A stretch of DNA of 64,000 nt from Ptiloglossa arizonensis (GCF_051014685.1 NW_027478399.1:620001-684000), one strand, 5' to 3'. Shown: positions 36,286-51,600, numbered from the stretch's first letter. A program made the numbers and translations. The notes: generated by a model not told the origin, from the sequence alone.

Positions 36286-39200
36286 TGACGAACTCGAGAA
36301 ATTCCTATTGCATCTGAAAGCAGAAACTCGCCCGATTACAACGGTATGTGTATTTTTGCCCTAGGCCTCTGTAGTTATTGGTTTCGAGTATCAGACTTGC
36401 GAAAATTTTGATGGTTTCTCAACCATTCCTTAATTTCAAACTCCCATATCTCGCGAACGGATTGACGAACTCGCGAAGTTCCTGTTGCTTCTGAAAGTAG
36501 AAACTCGCCCCAATACAATGGTGTGTGTACTTTTCCCCTAACCCATAGTAGTTATGGGTTTCGAGTATCAGACTTGCGAAAATTTTGATGGTTTGTCAAC
36601 CATTCCTTAACTTCAAACTCCCATATCTCGCGAACGGATTGACGAACTCAAGAAAATCCTATTGCATCTGAAAGCAGACACTCGCCCGTTTACAACGGTA
36701 TGTGTATTTTTGCCCTAGGCCTCTGTAGTTATTGGTTCCGAGTATCAGTCTTGCGAAAATTTTGATGGTTTCTCAACCGTTCCTTAAATTCAAACTCCCA
36801 TATCTCGCGAACGGATTGACGAACTCGAGAAATTCCTGTTGCATCTGAAAGTAGAAACTCGCCCGATTACAGCGGTATGTGTATTTTTCCCTAGGCCACA
36901 GTAGTTATTGGTTTCGAGTATCAGAGTTGCGAAAATTTTGATGGTTTGTCAACATTCCTTAATTTCAAACTCCCATATCTCAGGAACGGATTGACGACCT
37001 CGAGAAATTCCTGTTGCTTCTGAAAGTAGAAACACGCCCGATTACAGTGGTGTGTGTACTTTTCCCCTAGGCCATTCCAGTTATTGGTTTCGAGTATCAG
37101 ACAAGCGAAAATTTTGATGGTTTCTCAACCATTCCTTAATTTCAAACTCCCATATCTCGCGAACGGATTGACGAACTCGAGAAATTCCTGTTGCTTCTGA
37201 AAGTAGAAACTCGCCCCATAACAATGGTGTGTGTACTTTTCCCCTTAGGCCATTCCAGTTATTGGTTTCGAGTATCAGACCAGCCAAATTTTTGATGGTT
37301 TCTCAACCATTCCTTAACTTCAAACTCCCATATTAATGGAACGGATTGACGAACTCGAGAAATTCCTATTGCATCTGAAAGCAGAAACTCGCCCGATTAC
37401 ATCGGTGTGTGCATTTTTGCCCTAGGCCATAGTAGTTATATGTTTCGAGTATCAGAATTGCGAAAATTTTGATGGTTTCTCATCCATTCCTTAACTTCAA
37501 ACTCCCATATCGCGCGAACGGATTGACGAACACGAGAAATTCCTACTGCATCTGTCAGCAGAAACTCGCCCGATTTCAACGGTATGTTTACTTTTCCCCT
37601 AGGCCATTCCAGTTATTGGTTTCGAGTATCAGACCAGCGAAAATTTTGATGGTTTCTCAACCATTCCTTAATTTCAAACTCCCATATCTCGCGAACGGAT
37701 TGACGAACTCGACAAATTCTTCTTGCATCTGAAAGCAGAAACTCGCCCGATTACAACGGAATGTGTATTTTTCCCCTAGGCCATTGTAGTTATTGGTTTC
37801 GAGTATCAGACTTGCGAAAATTTTGATGGTTTCTCAACCATTCCTTAACTTCAAACTCCCATATCTTGCGAACGGATAGACGAACTCGAGAAATTCCTGT
37901 TTCATCTGAAAGTAGAAATTCGCCCGATTACAACGGTATGTGTATTTTTCCCCTAGGCCATTGTAGTTATTGGTTTCGAGTATCAGACTTGCGAAAATTT
38001 TGATCGTTTGTCAACCACTCCTTCACTTGAAACTCCCATATCTCGCGAACGGATTGACGAACTCGAGAAATTCCTATTGCATCTGAAAGCAGAAACTCGC
38101 CCGATTACAACGCTATGTGTATTTTTGCCCTAGGCCTCTGTAGTTATTGGTTTCGAGTATCAGACTTGCGAAAATTTTGATGGTTTCTCACCCGTTCCTT
38201 AAATTCAAACTCCCATATCTCGCGAACGGATTGACGAACTCGAGAAATTCCTGTTGCATCTGAAAGTAGAAACTCGCCCCATTACAATGGTGTGTGTACT
38301 TTTCCCCTAGGCCATTCCAGTTCTTGGTTTCGAGTATCAGACCAGCGAAATTTTTGATGGTTTCTCAAACATTCCTAAACTTCAAACTCCCATATCTCGC
38401 GAACGGATTGACGAACTCGAGAAATTCCTCTTTCATCTGAAAGTAGAAACTCGCACGATTACAACGGTATGTGTATTTTCCCCTAAGCCATTGTAGTTAT
38501 TGGTTTCGAATATCAGACATTCGAAAATTTTGATCGTTTCTCAACCATTTCTTAACTTCAAACTCCCATATTATGCGAACGGATTGACGAACTCGAGAAA
38601 TTCCTATTGCATCTGAAAGCAGAAACTCGCCCGATTACATCGGTATATGTATTTTTGCCCTAGGCCATAGTAGTTATTGGTTTCGAGTTTCAGACTTGCG
38701 AAAATTTTGATGGTTTCTCATCCATTCCTTAACTTCAAACTCCCATATCGCGCGAACGGATTGACGAACACGAGAAATTCCTACTGCATCTGTCAGCAGA
38801 AACTCGCCCGATTTCAACGGTATGTTTACTTTTCCCCTAGGCCATTCCAGTTATTGGTTTCGAGTATCAGACCAGCGAAAATTTTGATGGTTTCTCAACC
38901 ATTCCTTAATTTCAAACTCCCATATCTCGCGAACGGATTGACGAACTCGACAAATTCTTCTTGCATCTGAAAGCAGAAACTCGCCCGATTACAACGGTAT
39001 GTGTATTTTTCCCCTAGGCCATTGTAGTTATTGGTTTCGAGTATCAGACTTGCGAAAATTTTGATGGTTTCTCAACCATTCCTTAACTTCAAACTCCCAT
39101 ATCTTGCGAACGGATAGACGAACTCGAGAAATTCCTGTTTCATCTGAAAGTAGAAATTCGCCCGATTACAACGGTATGTGTATTTTTCCCCTAGGCCATT

Positions 39201-42200
39201 GTAGTTATTGGTTTCGAGTATCAGACTTGCGAAAATTTTGATCGTTTGTCAACCACTCCTTCACTTGAAACTCCCATATCTCGCGAACGGATTGACGAAC
39301 TCGAGAAATTCCTATTGCATCTGAAAGCAGAAACTCGCCCGATTACAACGCTATGTGTATTTTTGCCCTAGGCCTCTGTAGTTATTGGTTTCGAGTATCA
39401 GACTTGCGAAAATTTTGATGGTTTCTCACCCGTTCCTTAAATTCAAACTCCCATATCTCGCGAACGGATTGACGAACTCGAGAAATTCCTGTTGCATCTG
39501 AAAGTAGAAACTCGCCCCATTACAATGGTGTGTGTACTTTTCCCCTAGGCCATTCCAGTTCTTGGTTTCGAGTATCAGACCAGCGAAATTTTTGATGGTT
39601 TCTCAAACATTCCTAAACTTCAAACTCCCATATCTCGCGAACGGATTGACGAACTCGAGAAATTCCTCTTTCATCTGAAAGTAGAAACTCGCACGATTAC
39701 AACGGTATGTGTATTTTCCCCTAAGCCATTGTAGTTATTGGTTTCGAATATCAGACATTCGAAAATTTTGATCGTTTCTCAACCATTTCTTAACTTCAAA
39801 CTCCCATATTATGCGAACGGATTGACGAACTCGAGAAATTCCTATTGCATCTGAAAGCAGAAACTCGCCCGATTACAACGGTATGTGTATTTTTGCCCTA
39901 GGCCTCTGTAGTTATTGGTTTCGAGTATCAGACTTGCGAAAATTTTGATGGTTTCTCAACCATTCCTTAATTTCAAACTCCCATATCTCGCGAACGGATT
40001 GACGAACTCGCGAAGTTCCTGTTGCTTCTGAAAGTAGAAACTCGCCCCAATACAATGGTGTGTGTACTTTTCCCCTAACCCATAGTAGTTATGGGTTTCG
40101 AGTATCAGACTTGCGAAAATTTTGATGGTTTGTCAACCATTCCTTAACTTCAAACTCCCATATCTCGCGAACGGATTGACGAACTCGAGAAACTCCTATT
40201 GCATCTGAAAGCAGACACTCGCCCGTTTACAACGGTATGTGTATTTTTGCCCTAGGCCTCTGTAGTTATTGGTTCCGAGTATCAGTCTTGCGAAAATTTT
40301 GATGGTTTCTCAACCGTTCCTTAAATTCAAACTCCCATATCTCGCGAACGGATTGACGAACTCGAGAAATTCCTGTTGCATCTGAAAGTAGAAACTCGCC
40401 CGATTACAGCGGTATGTGTATTTTTCCCTAGGCCACAGTAGTTATTGGTTTCGAGTATCAGAGTTGCGAAAATTTTGATGGTTTGTCAACATTCCTTAAT
40501 TTCAAACTCCCATATCTCAGGAACGGATTGACGACCTCGAGAAATTCCTGTTGCTTCTGAAAGTAGAAACACGCCCGATTACAGTGGTGTGTGTACTTTT
40601 CCCCTAGGCCATTCCAGTTATTGGTTTCGAGTATCAGACAAGCGAAAATTTTGATGGTTTCTCAACCATTCCTTAATTTCAAACTCCCATATCTCGCGAA
40701 CGGATTGACGAACTCGAGAAATTCCTGTTGCTTCTGAAAGTAGAAACTCGCCCCATAACAATGGTGTGTGTACTTTTCCCCTTAGGCCATTCCAGTTATT
40801 GGTTTCGAGTATCAGACCAGCCAAATTTTTGATGGTTTCTCAACCATTCCTTAACTTCAAACTCCCATATTAATGGAACGGATTGACGAACTCGAGAAAT
40901 TCCTATTGCATCTGAAAGCAGAAACTCGCCCGATTACATCGGTGTGTGCATTTTTGCCCTAGGCCATAGTAGTTATATGTTTCGAGTATCAGAATTGCGA
41001 AAATTTTGATGGTTTCTCATCCATTCCTTAACTTCAAACTCCCATATCGCGCGAACGGATTGACGAACACGAGAAATTCCTACTGCATCTGTCAGCAGAA
41101 ACTCGCCCGATTTCAACGGTATGTTTACTTTTCCCCTAGGCCATTCCAGTTATTGGTTTCGAGTATCAGACCAGCGAAAATTTTGATGGTTTCTCAACCA
41201 TTCCTTAATTTCAAACTCCCATATCTCGCGAACGGATTGACGAACTCGACAAATTCTTCTTGCATCTGAAAGCAGAAACTCGCCCGATTACAACGGAATG
41301 TGTATTTTTCCCCTAGGCCATTGTAGTTATTGGTTTCGAGTATCAGACTTGCGAAAATTTTGATGGTTTCTCAACCATTCCTTAACTTCAAACTCCCATA
41401 TCTTGCGAACGGATAGACGAACTCGAGAAATTCCTGTTTCATCTGAAAGTAGAAATTCGCCCGATTACAACGGTATGTGTATTTTTCCCCTAGGCCATTG
41501 TAGTTATTGGTTTCGAGTATCAGACTTGCGAAAATTTTGATCGTTTGTCAACCACTCCTTCACTTGAAACTCCCATATCTCGCGAACGGATTGACGAACT
41601 CGAGAAATTCCTATTGCATCTGAAAGCAGAAACTCGCCCGATTACAACGCTATGTGTATTTTTGCCCTAGGCCTCTGTAGTTATTGGTTTCGAGTATCAG
41701 ACTTGCGAAAATTTTGATGGTTTCTCACCCGTTCCTTAAATTCAAACTCCCATATCTCGCGAACGGATTGACGAACTCGAGAAATTCCTGTTGCATCTGA
41801 AAGTAGAAACTCGCCCCATTACAATGGTGTGTGTACTTTTCCCCTAGGCCATTCCAGTTCTTGGTTTCGAGTATCAGACCAGCGAAATTTTTGATGGTTT
41901 CTCAAACATTCCTAAACTTCAAACTCCCATATCTCGCGAACGGATTGACGAACTCGAGAAATTCCTCTTTCATCTGAAAGTAGAAACTCGCACGATTACA
42001 ACGGTATGTGTATTTTCCCCTAAGCCATTGTAGTTATTGGTTTCGAATATCAGACATTCGAAAATTTTGATCGTTTCTCAACCATTTCTTAACTTCAAAC
42101 TCCCATATTATGCGAACGGATTGACGAACTCGAGAAATTCCTATTGCATCTGAAAGCAGAAACTCGCCCGATTACATCGGTATATGTATTTTTGCCCTAG

Positions 42201-42970
42201 GCCATAGTAGTTATTGGTTTCGAGTTTCAGACTTGCGAAAATTTTGATGGTTTCTCATCCATTCCTTAACTTCAAACTCCCATATCGCGCGAACGGATTG
42301 ACGAACACGAGAAATTCCTACTGCATCTGTCAGCAGAAACTCGCCCGATTTCAACGGTATGTTTACTTTTCCCCTAGGCCATTCCAGTTATTGGTTTCGA
42401 GTATCAGACCAGCGAAAATTTTGATGGTTTCTCAACCATTCCTTAATTTCAAACTCCCATATCTCGCGAACGGATTGACGAACTCGACAAATTCTTCTTG
42501 CATCTGAAAGCAGAAACTCGCCCGATTACAACGGTATGTGTATTTTTCCCCTAGGCCATTGTAGTTATTGGTTTCGAGTATCAGACTTGCGAAAATTTTG
42601 ATGGTTTCTCAACCATTCCTTAACTTCAAACTCCCATATCTTGCGAACGGATAGACGAACTCGAGAAATTCCTGTTTCATCTGAAAGTAGAAATTCGCCC
42701 GATTACATCGGTATGTGTATTTTTCCCCTAGGCCATTGTAGTTATTGGTTTCGAGTATCAGACTTGCGAAAATTTTGATCGTTTGTCAACCACTCCTTCA
42801 CTTGAAACTCCCATATCTCGCGAACGGATTGACGAACTCGAGAAATTCCTATTGCATCTGAAAGCAGAAACTCGCCCGATTACAACGCTATGTGTATTTT
42901 TGCCCTAGGCCTCTGTAGTTATTGGTTTCGAGTATCAGACTTGCGAAAATTTTGATGGTTTCTCACCCGT
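36286..42970 (+). repeat. 20-mer HOR (3,537 bp), one full and one partial copy
   Basis: Unit 1 is 36286-39822; unit 2 is 39823 to about 42970. The offset is 3,537 = 20 x 177 less 3, and the missing bases are shared 1-bp deletions: TTTTTCCCTAGG near 36,888 and 40,425, GTCAACATTCC near 36,950 and 40,488, and one in the CCCCTAAGCC monomer. Markers: hairpin 36540 and 40077; ATTAATGG 37332 and 40869. Copies are almost identical, one visible change being GAACTCAAGAAAATCC against GAACTCGAGAAACTCC. Unit 2 breaks off where CACCCGTTCC is followed by CTAACTTCATAC. Confidence 0.94.
37450..39875 (+). repeat. 7-mer tandem duplication inside the 20-mer HOR
   Basis: Bases 37450-38637 match 38690-39875 at an offset of 1,238 (7 x 177 less 1). 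The TTCGAA hairpin at 38504 and 39742 shares the offset. The same duplication appears in HOR unit 2 (40,987 onward, 42,227 onward), so it predates the 20-mer duplication. This gives a relative order of events. Confidence 0.9.
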
Positions 42971-45900
42971 TCCCTAACTTCATACTCCCATATCTGGCGC
43001 ACGGATTGACGAACTCGCGAAGTTCCTGTTGCCTCTGAAAGTAGAAACTCGCCCCATTACAATGGTGTGTGTACCTTTCCCCTAGGCCATTCCAGTTATT
43101 CGTTTCCAGTATCAGACTTGCGAAATTTTTTATGGGCTCTCAACCATTCCTTAACTTCAAACTCCCATATCTCGCGAACGGATGGACGAACTCGAGAAAT
43201 TCCTGTTTCATCTGAAAGTAGAAATTAGCCCGATTACAACGGTATGTGTATTTTTCCCCTAGGACATTGTAGTTATTGGTTTCGAGTATCAGACATGCGA
43301 AAATTTTTATGGTTGCTCAACCATTCCTTAACTTCAAACTCCCATATCTCGCGAACAATTGACGAACTCGAGAAATTCTTGTTGCATCTGAAAGCAGAAA
43401 CTCGCCCGATTACAACGGTATGTGTATTTTTCCCCTAGGCCTTTGTAGTTATTTGTTTCGAGTATCAGACATGCGAAAATTTTGATCGTTTCTCAACCAT
43501 TCCTTAACTTCAAACTCCCATATTATGCGAACGGATTGACGAACTCGAGAAATTCCTATTGCATCTGAAAGCAGAAACTCGCCCGATTACATCGGTATAT
43601 GTATTTTTGCCCTAGGCCATAGTAGTTATTGGTTTCGAGTTTCAGACTTGCGAAAATATTGATGGTTTCTCAACCATTCCTTAATTTCAAACTCCCATAT
43701 CTCGCGAACGGATTGACAAACTCGAGAAATTCCTGTTGCATCTGAAAGTTGAAACTCGCCCCATTACAATGGTGTGTGTACTTTTCCCCTAGGCCATAGT
43801 AGTTATTGGTTTCGAGTATCAGACATGCGAAAATTTTGATGGTTTCTCAACCATTCCTTAACTTCAAACTCCCATATCACGCGAACGGATTGACGAACTC
43901 GAGAAATTCCTATTGCATCTGAAAGCAGAAACTCGCGCGATTACAACAGTATGTGTATTTTTCCCCTAGGCCTTTGTAGTTATTTGTTTCGAGTATTAGA
44001 CCTGCGAAAATTTTGATGGTTTCTCAACCATTCCTTAACTTCACACTCCCATATCTCGCGAACGGATTGACGAACACGAGAAATTCCTCTTGCATCTGAA
44101 AGTAGAAACTCGCCCGATTACAACGGTGTGTGTACTTTTCCCCTAGGCCATTCCAGTTATTGGTTTCGAGTATCAGACCAGCGAAAATTTTGATGGTTTC
44201 TCGACCATTCCTTAACTTCAAACTCCCATATCTCGCGAACGGATTGACGAACTCGAGAATCTCCTATTGCATCTGATAGCAGAAACTCGCCCGATTACAA
44301 CGGTATGTGTATTTTTGCCCTAGGCCTCTGTAGTTATTGGTTTCGAGTATCAGTCTTGGGAAAATTTTGATGGTTCCTCAACCGTTCCTTAAATTCAAAC
44401 TCCCATATCTCGCGAACGGATTGACGAACTCGAGAAATTCCTGTTACATCTGAAAGTAGAAACTCGCCCGATTACAGCGGTATGTGTATTTTTGCCCTAG
44501 GCCATAGTAGTTATTGGTTTCGAGTATCAGAGTTGCGAAAATTTTGATGGTTTGTCAACCATTCCTTAATTTCAAACTCCCATATCTCAGGAACGGATTG
44601 ACGACCTCGAGAAATTCCTGTTGCTTCTGAAAGTAGAAACACGCCCGATTACAGTGGTGTGTGTACTTTTCCCCTAGGCCATTCCAGTTATTGGTTTCGA
44701 GTATCAGACAAGCGAAAATTTTGATGGTTTCTCAACCATTCCTTAATTTCAAACTCCCATATCTCGCGAACGGATTGACGAACTCGAGAAATTCCTGTTG
44801 CTTCTGAAAGTAGAAACTCGCCCCATTACAATGGTGTGTGTACTTTTCCCCTTAGGCCATTCCAGTTATTGGTTTCGAGTATCAGACCAGCCAAATTTTT
44901 GATGGTTTCTCAACCATTCCTTAACTTCAAACTCCCATATTAATGGAACGGATTAACGAACTCGAGAAATTCCTATTGCATCTGAAAGCAGAAACTCGCC
45001 CGATTACATCGGTGTGTGCATTTTTGCCCTAGGCCATAGTAGTTATTTGTTTCGAGTATCAGACTTGCGAAAATTTTGATGGTTTCTCATCCATTCCTTA
45101 ACTTCAAACTCCCATATCGCGCGAACGGATTGACGAACACGAGAAATTCCTATTGCATCTAACAGCAGAAGCTCGCCCGATTTCAACGGTATGTGTACTT
45201 TTCCCCTAGGCCATTCCAGTTATTGGTTACGAGTATCAGACCAGCGAAAATTTTGATGGTTTCTCAACCATTCCCTAACTTCAAACTCCCATATCTCGCG
45301 CACGGATTGACAAACTCGCGAAGTTCCTGTTGCCTCTGAAAGTAGAAACTCGCCCCATTACAATGGTGTGTGTACTTTTCCCCTAGGCCATTCCAGTTAT
45401 TCGTTTCCAGTATCAGACTTGCGAAATTTTTTATGGTCTCTCAACCATTCCTTAACTTCAAACTCCCATATCTCGCGAACGGATGGACGAACTCGAGAAA
45501 TTCCTGTTTCATCTGAAAGTAGAAATTCGCCCGATTACAACGGTGTGTGTATTTTTCCCCTAGGCCTTTGTAGTTATTTGTTTCGAGTATCAGACATGCG
45601 AAAATTTTGATGGTTTCTCAACCATTCCCTAACTTCAAACTCCCATATCTCGCGCACGGATTGACGAACTCGCGAAGTTCCTGTTGCCTCTGAAAGTAGA
45701 AACTCGCCCCATTACAATGGTGTGTGTACTTTTCCCCTAGGCCATTCCAGTTATTCGTTTCCAGTATCAGACTTGCGAATTTTTTTATGGTCTTTCAACC
45801 ATTCCTTAACTTCAAACTCCCATATCTCGCGAACGGATGGACGAACTCGAGAAATTCCTGTTTCATCTGAAAGTAGAAATTCGCCCGATTACAACGGTAT

Positions 45901-47750
45901 GTGTATTTTTGCCCTAGGACTCTGTAGTTATTGGTTTCGAGTATCAGACTTGCGAAAATTTTGATGGTTTCTCAACCATTCCTTAATTTCAAACTCCCAT
46001 ATCTCGCGAACGGATTGACGAACTCGCGAAGTTCCTGTTGCTTCTGAAAGTAGAAACTCGCCCCAATACAATGGTGTGTGTACTTTTCCCCTAACCCATA
46101 GTAGTTATGGGTTTCGAGTATCAGACTTGCGAAAATTTTGATGGTTTGTCAACCATTCCTTAACTTCAAACTCCCATATCTCGCGAACGGATTGACGAAC
46201 TCGAGAGACTCCTATTGCATCTGAAAGCAGAAACTCGCCCGATTACAACGGTATGTGTATTTTTGCCCTAGGCCTCTGTAGTTATTGGTTTCGAGTATCA
46301 GACTTGCGAAAATTTTGATGGTTTCTCAACCGTTCCTTATATTCAAACTCCCATATCTCGCGAACGGATTGACGAACTCGAGAAATTCCTGTTGCATCTG
46401 AAAGTAGAAACTCGCCCGATTACAGCGGTATGTGTATTTTTGCCCTAGGCCATAGTAGTTATTGGTTTCGAGTATCAGAGTTGCGAAAATTTTGATGGTT
46501 TGTCAACCATTCCTTAATTTCAAACTCCCATATCTCAGGAAAGGATTGACGATCTCGAGAAATTCCTGTTGCTTCTGAAAGTAGAAACACGCCCGATTAC
46601 AGTGGTGTGTGTACTTTTCCCCTTGGCCATTCCAGTTATTGGTTTCGAGTATCAGACAAGCGAAAATTTTGATGGTTTCTCAACCATTCCTTAATTTCAA
46701 ACTCCCATATCTCGCGAACGGATTGACGAACTCGAGAAATTCCTGTTGCTTCTGAGGGTAGAAACTCGCCCCATTACAATGGTGTGTGTACTTTTCCCCT
46801 TAGGCCATTCCAGTTATTGGTTTCGAGTATCAGACCAGCCAAATTTTTGATGGTTTCTCAACCATTCCTTAACTTCAAACTCCCATATTAATGGAACGGA
46901 TTGACGAACTCGAGAAATTCCTATTGCATCTGAAAGCAGAAACTCGCCCGATTACATCGGTGTGTGCATTTTTGCCCTAGGCCATAGTAGTTATTTGTTT
47001 CGAGTATCAGACTTGCGAAAATGTTGATGGTTTCTCAACCATTCCTTAACTTCAAACTCCCATATCGCGCGAACGGATTGACGAACACGAGAAATTCCTA
47101 CTGCATCTGACAGCAGAAACTCGCCCGATTTCAATGGTATGTTTACTTTTCCCCTAGGCCATTCCAGTTATTGGTTTCGAGTATCAGACCAGCGAAAATT
47201 TTGATGGTTTCTCAACCATTCCTTAATTTCAAACTCCCATATCTCGCGAACGGATTGACGAACTCGACAAATTCTTCTTGCATCTGAAAGCAGAAACTCG
47301 CCCGATTACAACGGTATGTGTATTTTTCCCCTAGGCCATTGTAGTTATTGGTTTCGAGTATCAGACTTGCGAAAATTTTGATGGTTTCTCACCCGTTCCT
47401 TAAATTCAAACTCCCATATCTCGCGAACGGATTGACGAACTCGAGAAATTCCTGTTGCATCTGAAAGTAGAAACTCGCCCCATTACAATGGTGTGTGTAC
47501 TTTTCCCTTAGGCCATTCCAGTTCTTGGTTTCGAGTATCAGACCAGCGAAATTTTTGATGGTTTCTCAAACATTCCTAAACTTCAAACTCCCATATCGCG
47601 CGAACGGATTGACGAACACGAGAAATTCCTACTGCATCTGACAGCAGAAACTCGCCCGATTTCAACGGTATGTTTACTTTTCCCCTAGGCCATTCCAGTT
47701 ATTGGTTTCGAGTATCAGACCAGCGAAAATTTTGATGGTTTCTCAACCAT
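42971..47750 (+). repeat. Mixed block with 2-mer and 11-mer duplications
   Basis: Two successive 354-bp units lie at about 45.30-46.0 kb (GCGCACGG monomer, then ATGGACG monomer). The cassette occurs twice: ATTAATGG at 44939 and 46887, offset 1,948 (11 monomers plus 1). GCGAACAATTG near 43,353 is a 1-bp deletion. A private TCTGAGGGTA lies at 46751 and is shared only with 61448. No other feature is visible. Confidence 0.83.
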
Positions 47751-48650
47751 TCCTTAACTTCAAACTCCCATATCTCGCGAACGAATTGACGAACTCGAGA
47801 AATTCTTGTTGCATCTGAAAGCAGAAACTCGCCCGATTACAACGGTATGTGTATTTTTCCCCTAGGCCTTTGTAGTTATTTGTTTCGAGTATCAGACATG
47901 CGAAAATTTTGATCGTTTCTCAAACATTCCTTAACTTCAAACTCCCATATTATGCGAACGGATTGACGAACTCGAGAAATTCCTATTGCATCTGAAAGCA
48001 GAAACTCGCCCGATTACATCGGTATATGTATTTTTGCCCTAGGCCATAGTAGTTATTGGTTTCGAGTTTCAGACTTGCGAAAATATTGATGGTTTCTCAA
48101 CCATTCCTTAATTTCAAACTCCCATATCTCGCGAACGGATTGACAAACTCGAGAAATTCCTGTTGCATCTGAAAGTTGAAACTCGCCCCATTACAATGGT
48201 GTGTGTACTTTTCCCCTAGGCCATCGTAGTTATTGGTTTCGAGTATCAGACATGCGAAAATTTTGATGGTTTCTCAACCATTCCTTAACTTCAAACTCCC
48301 ATATCACGCGAACGGAATGACGAACTCGAGAAATTCCTATTGCATCTGAAAGCAGAAACTCGCGCGATTACAACAGTATGTGTATTTTTCCCCTAGGCCT
48401 TTGTAGTTATTTGTTTCGAGTATTAGACCTGCGAAAATTTTGATGGTTTCTCAACCATTCCTTAACTTCACACTCCCATGTCTCGCGAACGGATTGACGA
48501 ACACGAGAAATTCCTCTTGCATCTGAAAGTAGAAACTCGCCCGATTACAACGGTGTGTGTACTTTTCCCCTAGGCCATTCCAGTTATTGGTTTCGAGTAT
48601 CAGACATGCGAAAATTTTGATGGTTTCTCAACCATTCCTTAACTTCAAAC

Positions 48651-48667
48651 TCCCGTATCACGCGAAC
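48651..48667 (-). other. CENP-B-box-like motif, complete core match
   Basis: In copy 1 of the 3,541-bp HOR. No complete-core site was seen in the 36.3-43.0 kb 20-mer. Confidence 0.5.
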
Positions 48668-51600
48668 GGATTGACGAACTCGACAAATTCCTATTGCATC
48701 TGAAAGCAGAAACTCGCGCGATTACAACAGTATGTGTATTTTTCCCCTAGGCCTTTGTAGTTATTTGTTTCGAGTATGAGACCTGCGAAAATTTTGATGG
48801 TTTCTCAACCATTCCTTAACTTCACACTCCCATATCTCGCGAACGGATTGACGAAAACGAGAAATTCCTCTTGCATCTGAAAGTAGAAACTCGCCCGATT
48901 ACAACGGTGTGTGTACTTTTCCCCTAGGCCATTCCAGTTATTGGTTTCGAGTATCAGACCAGCGAAAATTTTGATGGTTTCTCGACCATTCCTTAACTTC
49001 AAACTCCCATATCTCGCGAACAGATTGACGAACTGGAGAAATTCCTCTTGCATCTGAAAGTAGAAACTCGCCCGATTACAACGGCATGTGTATTTTTCCC
49101 CTAGGCCTCTGTAGTTATTGGTTTCGGGAATCAGACATGAGAAAATTTTGATGGTTGCTCAACCATTCCTTAACTTCAAACTCCCATATCTCGCGAACGA
49201 ATTGACGAACTCGAGAAATTCCTATTGCATCTGAAAGCAGAAACTCGCCCGATTACAACGGTATGTGTATTTTTGCCCTAGGCCTCTGTAGTTATTGGTC
49301 TCGAGTATCAGACTTGCGAAAATTTTGATGGTTTCTCAACCATTCCTTAATTTCAAACTCCCATATCTCGCGAACGGATTGACGAACTCGCGAAGTTCCT
49401 GTTGCTTCTGAAAGTAGAAACTCGCCCCAATACAATGTTGTGTGTACTTTTCCCCTAACCCATAGTAGTTATGGGTTTCGAGTATCAGACTTGCGAAAAT
49501 TTTGATGGTTTGTCAACCATTCCTTAACTTCAAACTCCCATACCTCGCGAACGGATTGACGAACTCGAGAAACTCCTATTGCATCTGAAAGCAGAAACTC
49601 GCCCGTTTACAACGGTATGTGTATTTTTGCCCTAGGCCTCTGTAGTTATTGGTTCCGAGTATCAGTCTTGCGAAAATTTTGATGGTTTCTCAACCGTTCC
49701 TTAAATTCAAACTCCCTAATCTCGCGAACGGATTGACGAACTCGAGAAATTCCTGTTGCATCTGAAAGTAGAAACTCGCCCGATTACAGCGGTATGTGTA
49801 TTTTTGCCCTAGGCCATAGTAGTTATTGGTTTCGAGTATCAGAGTTGCGAAAATTTTGATGGTTTGTCAACCATTCCTTAATTTCAAACTCCCATATCTC
49901 AGGAACGGATTGACGACCTCGAGAAATTCCTGTTGCTTCTGAAAGTAGAAACACGCCCGATTACAGTGGTGTGTGTACTTTTCCCCTAGGCCATTCCAGT
50001 TATTGGTTTCGAGTATCAGACAAGCGAAAATTTTGATGGTTTCTCAACCATTCCTTAATTTCAAACTCCCATATCTCGCGAACGGATTGACGAACTCGAG
50101 AAATTCCTGTTGCTTCTGAAAGTAGAAACTCGCCCCATTACAATGGTGTGTGTACTTTTCCCCTTAGGCCATTCCAGTTATTGGTTTCGAGTATCAGACC
50201 AGCCAAATTTTTGATGGTTTCTCAACCATTCCTTAACTTCAAGCTCCCATATTAATGGAACGGATTGACGAACTCGAGAAATTCCTATTGCATCTGAAAG
50301 CAGAAACTCGCCCGATTACATCGGTGTGTGCATTTTTGCCCTAGGCGATAGTAGTTATTTGTTTCGAGTATCAGACTTGCGAAAATTTTGATGGTTTCTC
50401 ATCCATTCCTTAACTTCAAACTCCCATATCGCGCGAACGGATTGACGAACACGAGAAGTTCCTACTGCATCTGACAGCAGAAACTCGCCCGATTTCAACG
50501 GTATGTTTACTTTTCCCCTAGGCCATTCCAGTTATTCGTTTCGAGTATCAGACCAGCGAAAATTTTGATGGTTTCTCAACCATTCCTTAATTTCAAACTC
50601 CCATATCTCGCGAACGGATTGACGAACTCGCGAAGTTCCTGTTGCTTCTGAAAGTAGAAACTCGTCCCATTACAATGGTGTGTGTACTTTTCCCCTAACC
50701 CATAGTAGTTATGGGTTTCGAGTATCAGACTTGCGAAAATTTTGATCGTTTGTCAACCACTCCTTCACTTGAAACTCCCATATCTCGCGAACGGATTGAC
50801 GAACACGAGAAATTCCTATTGCATCTAACAGCAGAAACTCGCCCGATTTCAACGGTATGTGTACTTTTCCCCTAGGCCATTCCAGTTATTGGTTACGAGT
50901 ATCAGACCAGCGAAAATTTTGATGGTTTCTCAAACATTCCCTAACTTCAAACTCCCATATCTGGCGCACGGATTGACGAACTCGCGAAGTTCCTGTTGCC
51001 TCTGAAAGTAGAAACTCGCCCCATTACAATGGTGTGTGTACTTTTCCCCTAGGCAATTCCAGTTATTCGTTTCCAGTATCAGACTTGCGAAATTTTTTAT
51101 GGGCTCTCAACCATTCCTTAACTTCAAACTCCCATATCTCGCGAACGGATGGACGAACTCGAGAAATTCCTGTTTCATCTGAAAGTAGAAATTAGCCCGA
51201 TTACAACGGTATGTGTATTTTTCCCCTAGGACATTGTAGTTATTGGTTTCGAGTATCAGACATGCGAAAATTTTTATGGTTGCTCAACCATTCCTTAACT
51301 TCAAACTCCCATATCTCGCGAACGAATTGACGAACTCGAGAAATACTTGTTGCATCTGAAAGCAGAAACTCGCCCGATTACAACGGTATGTGTATTTTTC
51401 CCCTAGGCCTTTGTAGTTATTTGTTTCGAGTATCAGACATGCGAAAATTTTGATCGTTTCTCAACCATTCCTTAACTTCAAACTCCCATATTATGCGAAC
51501 GGATTGACGAACTCGAGAAATTCCTATTGCATCTGAAAGCAGAAACTCGCCCGATTACATCGGTATATGTATTTTTGCCCTAGGCCATAGTAGTTATTGG

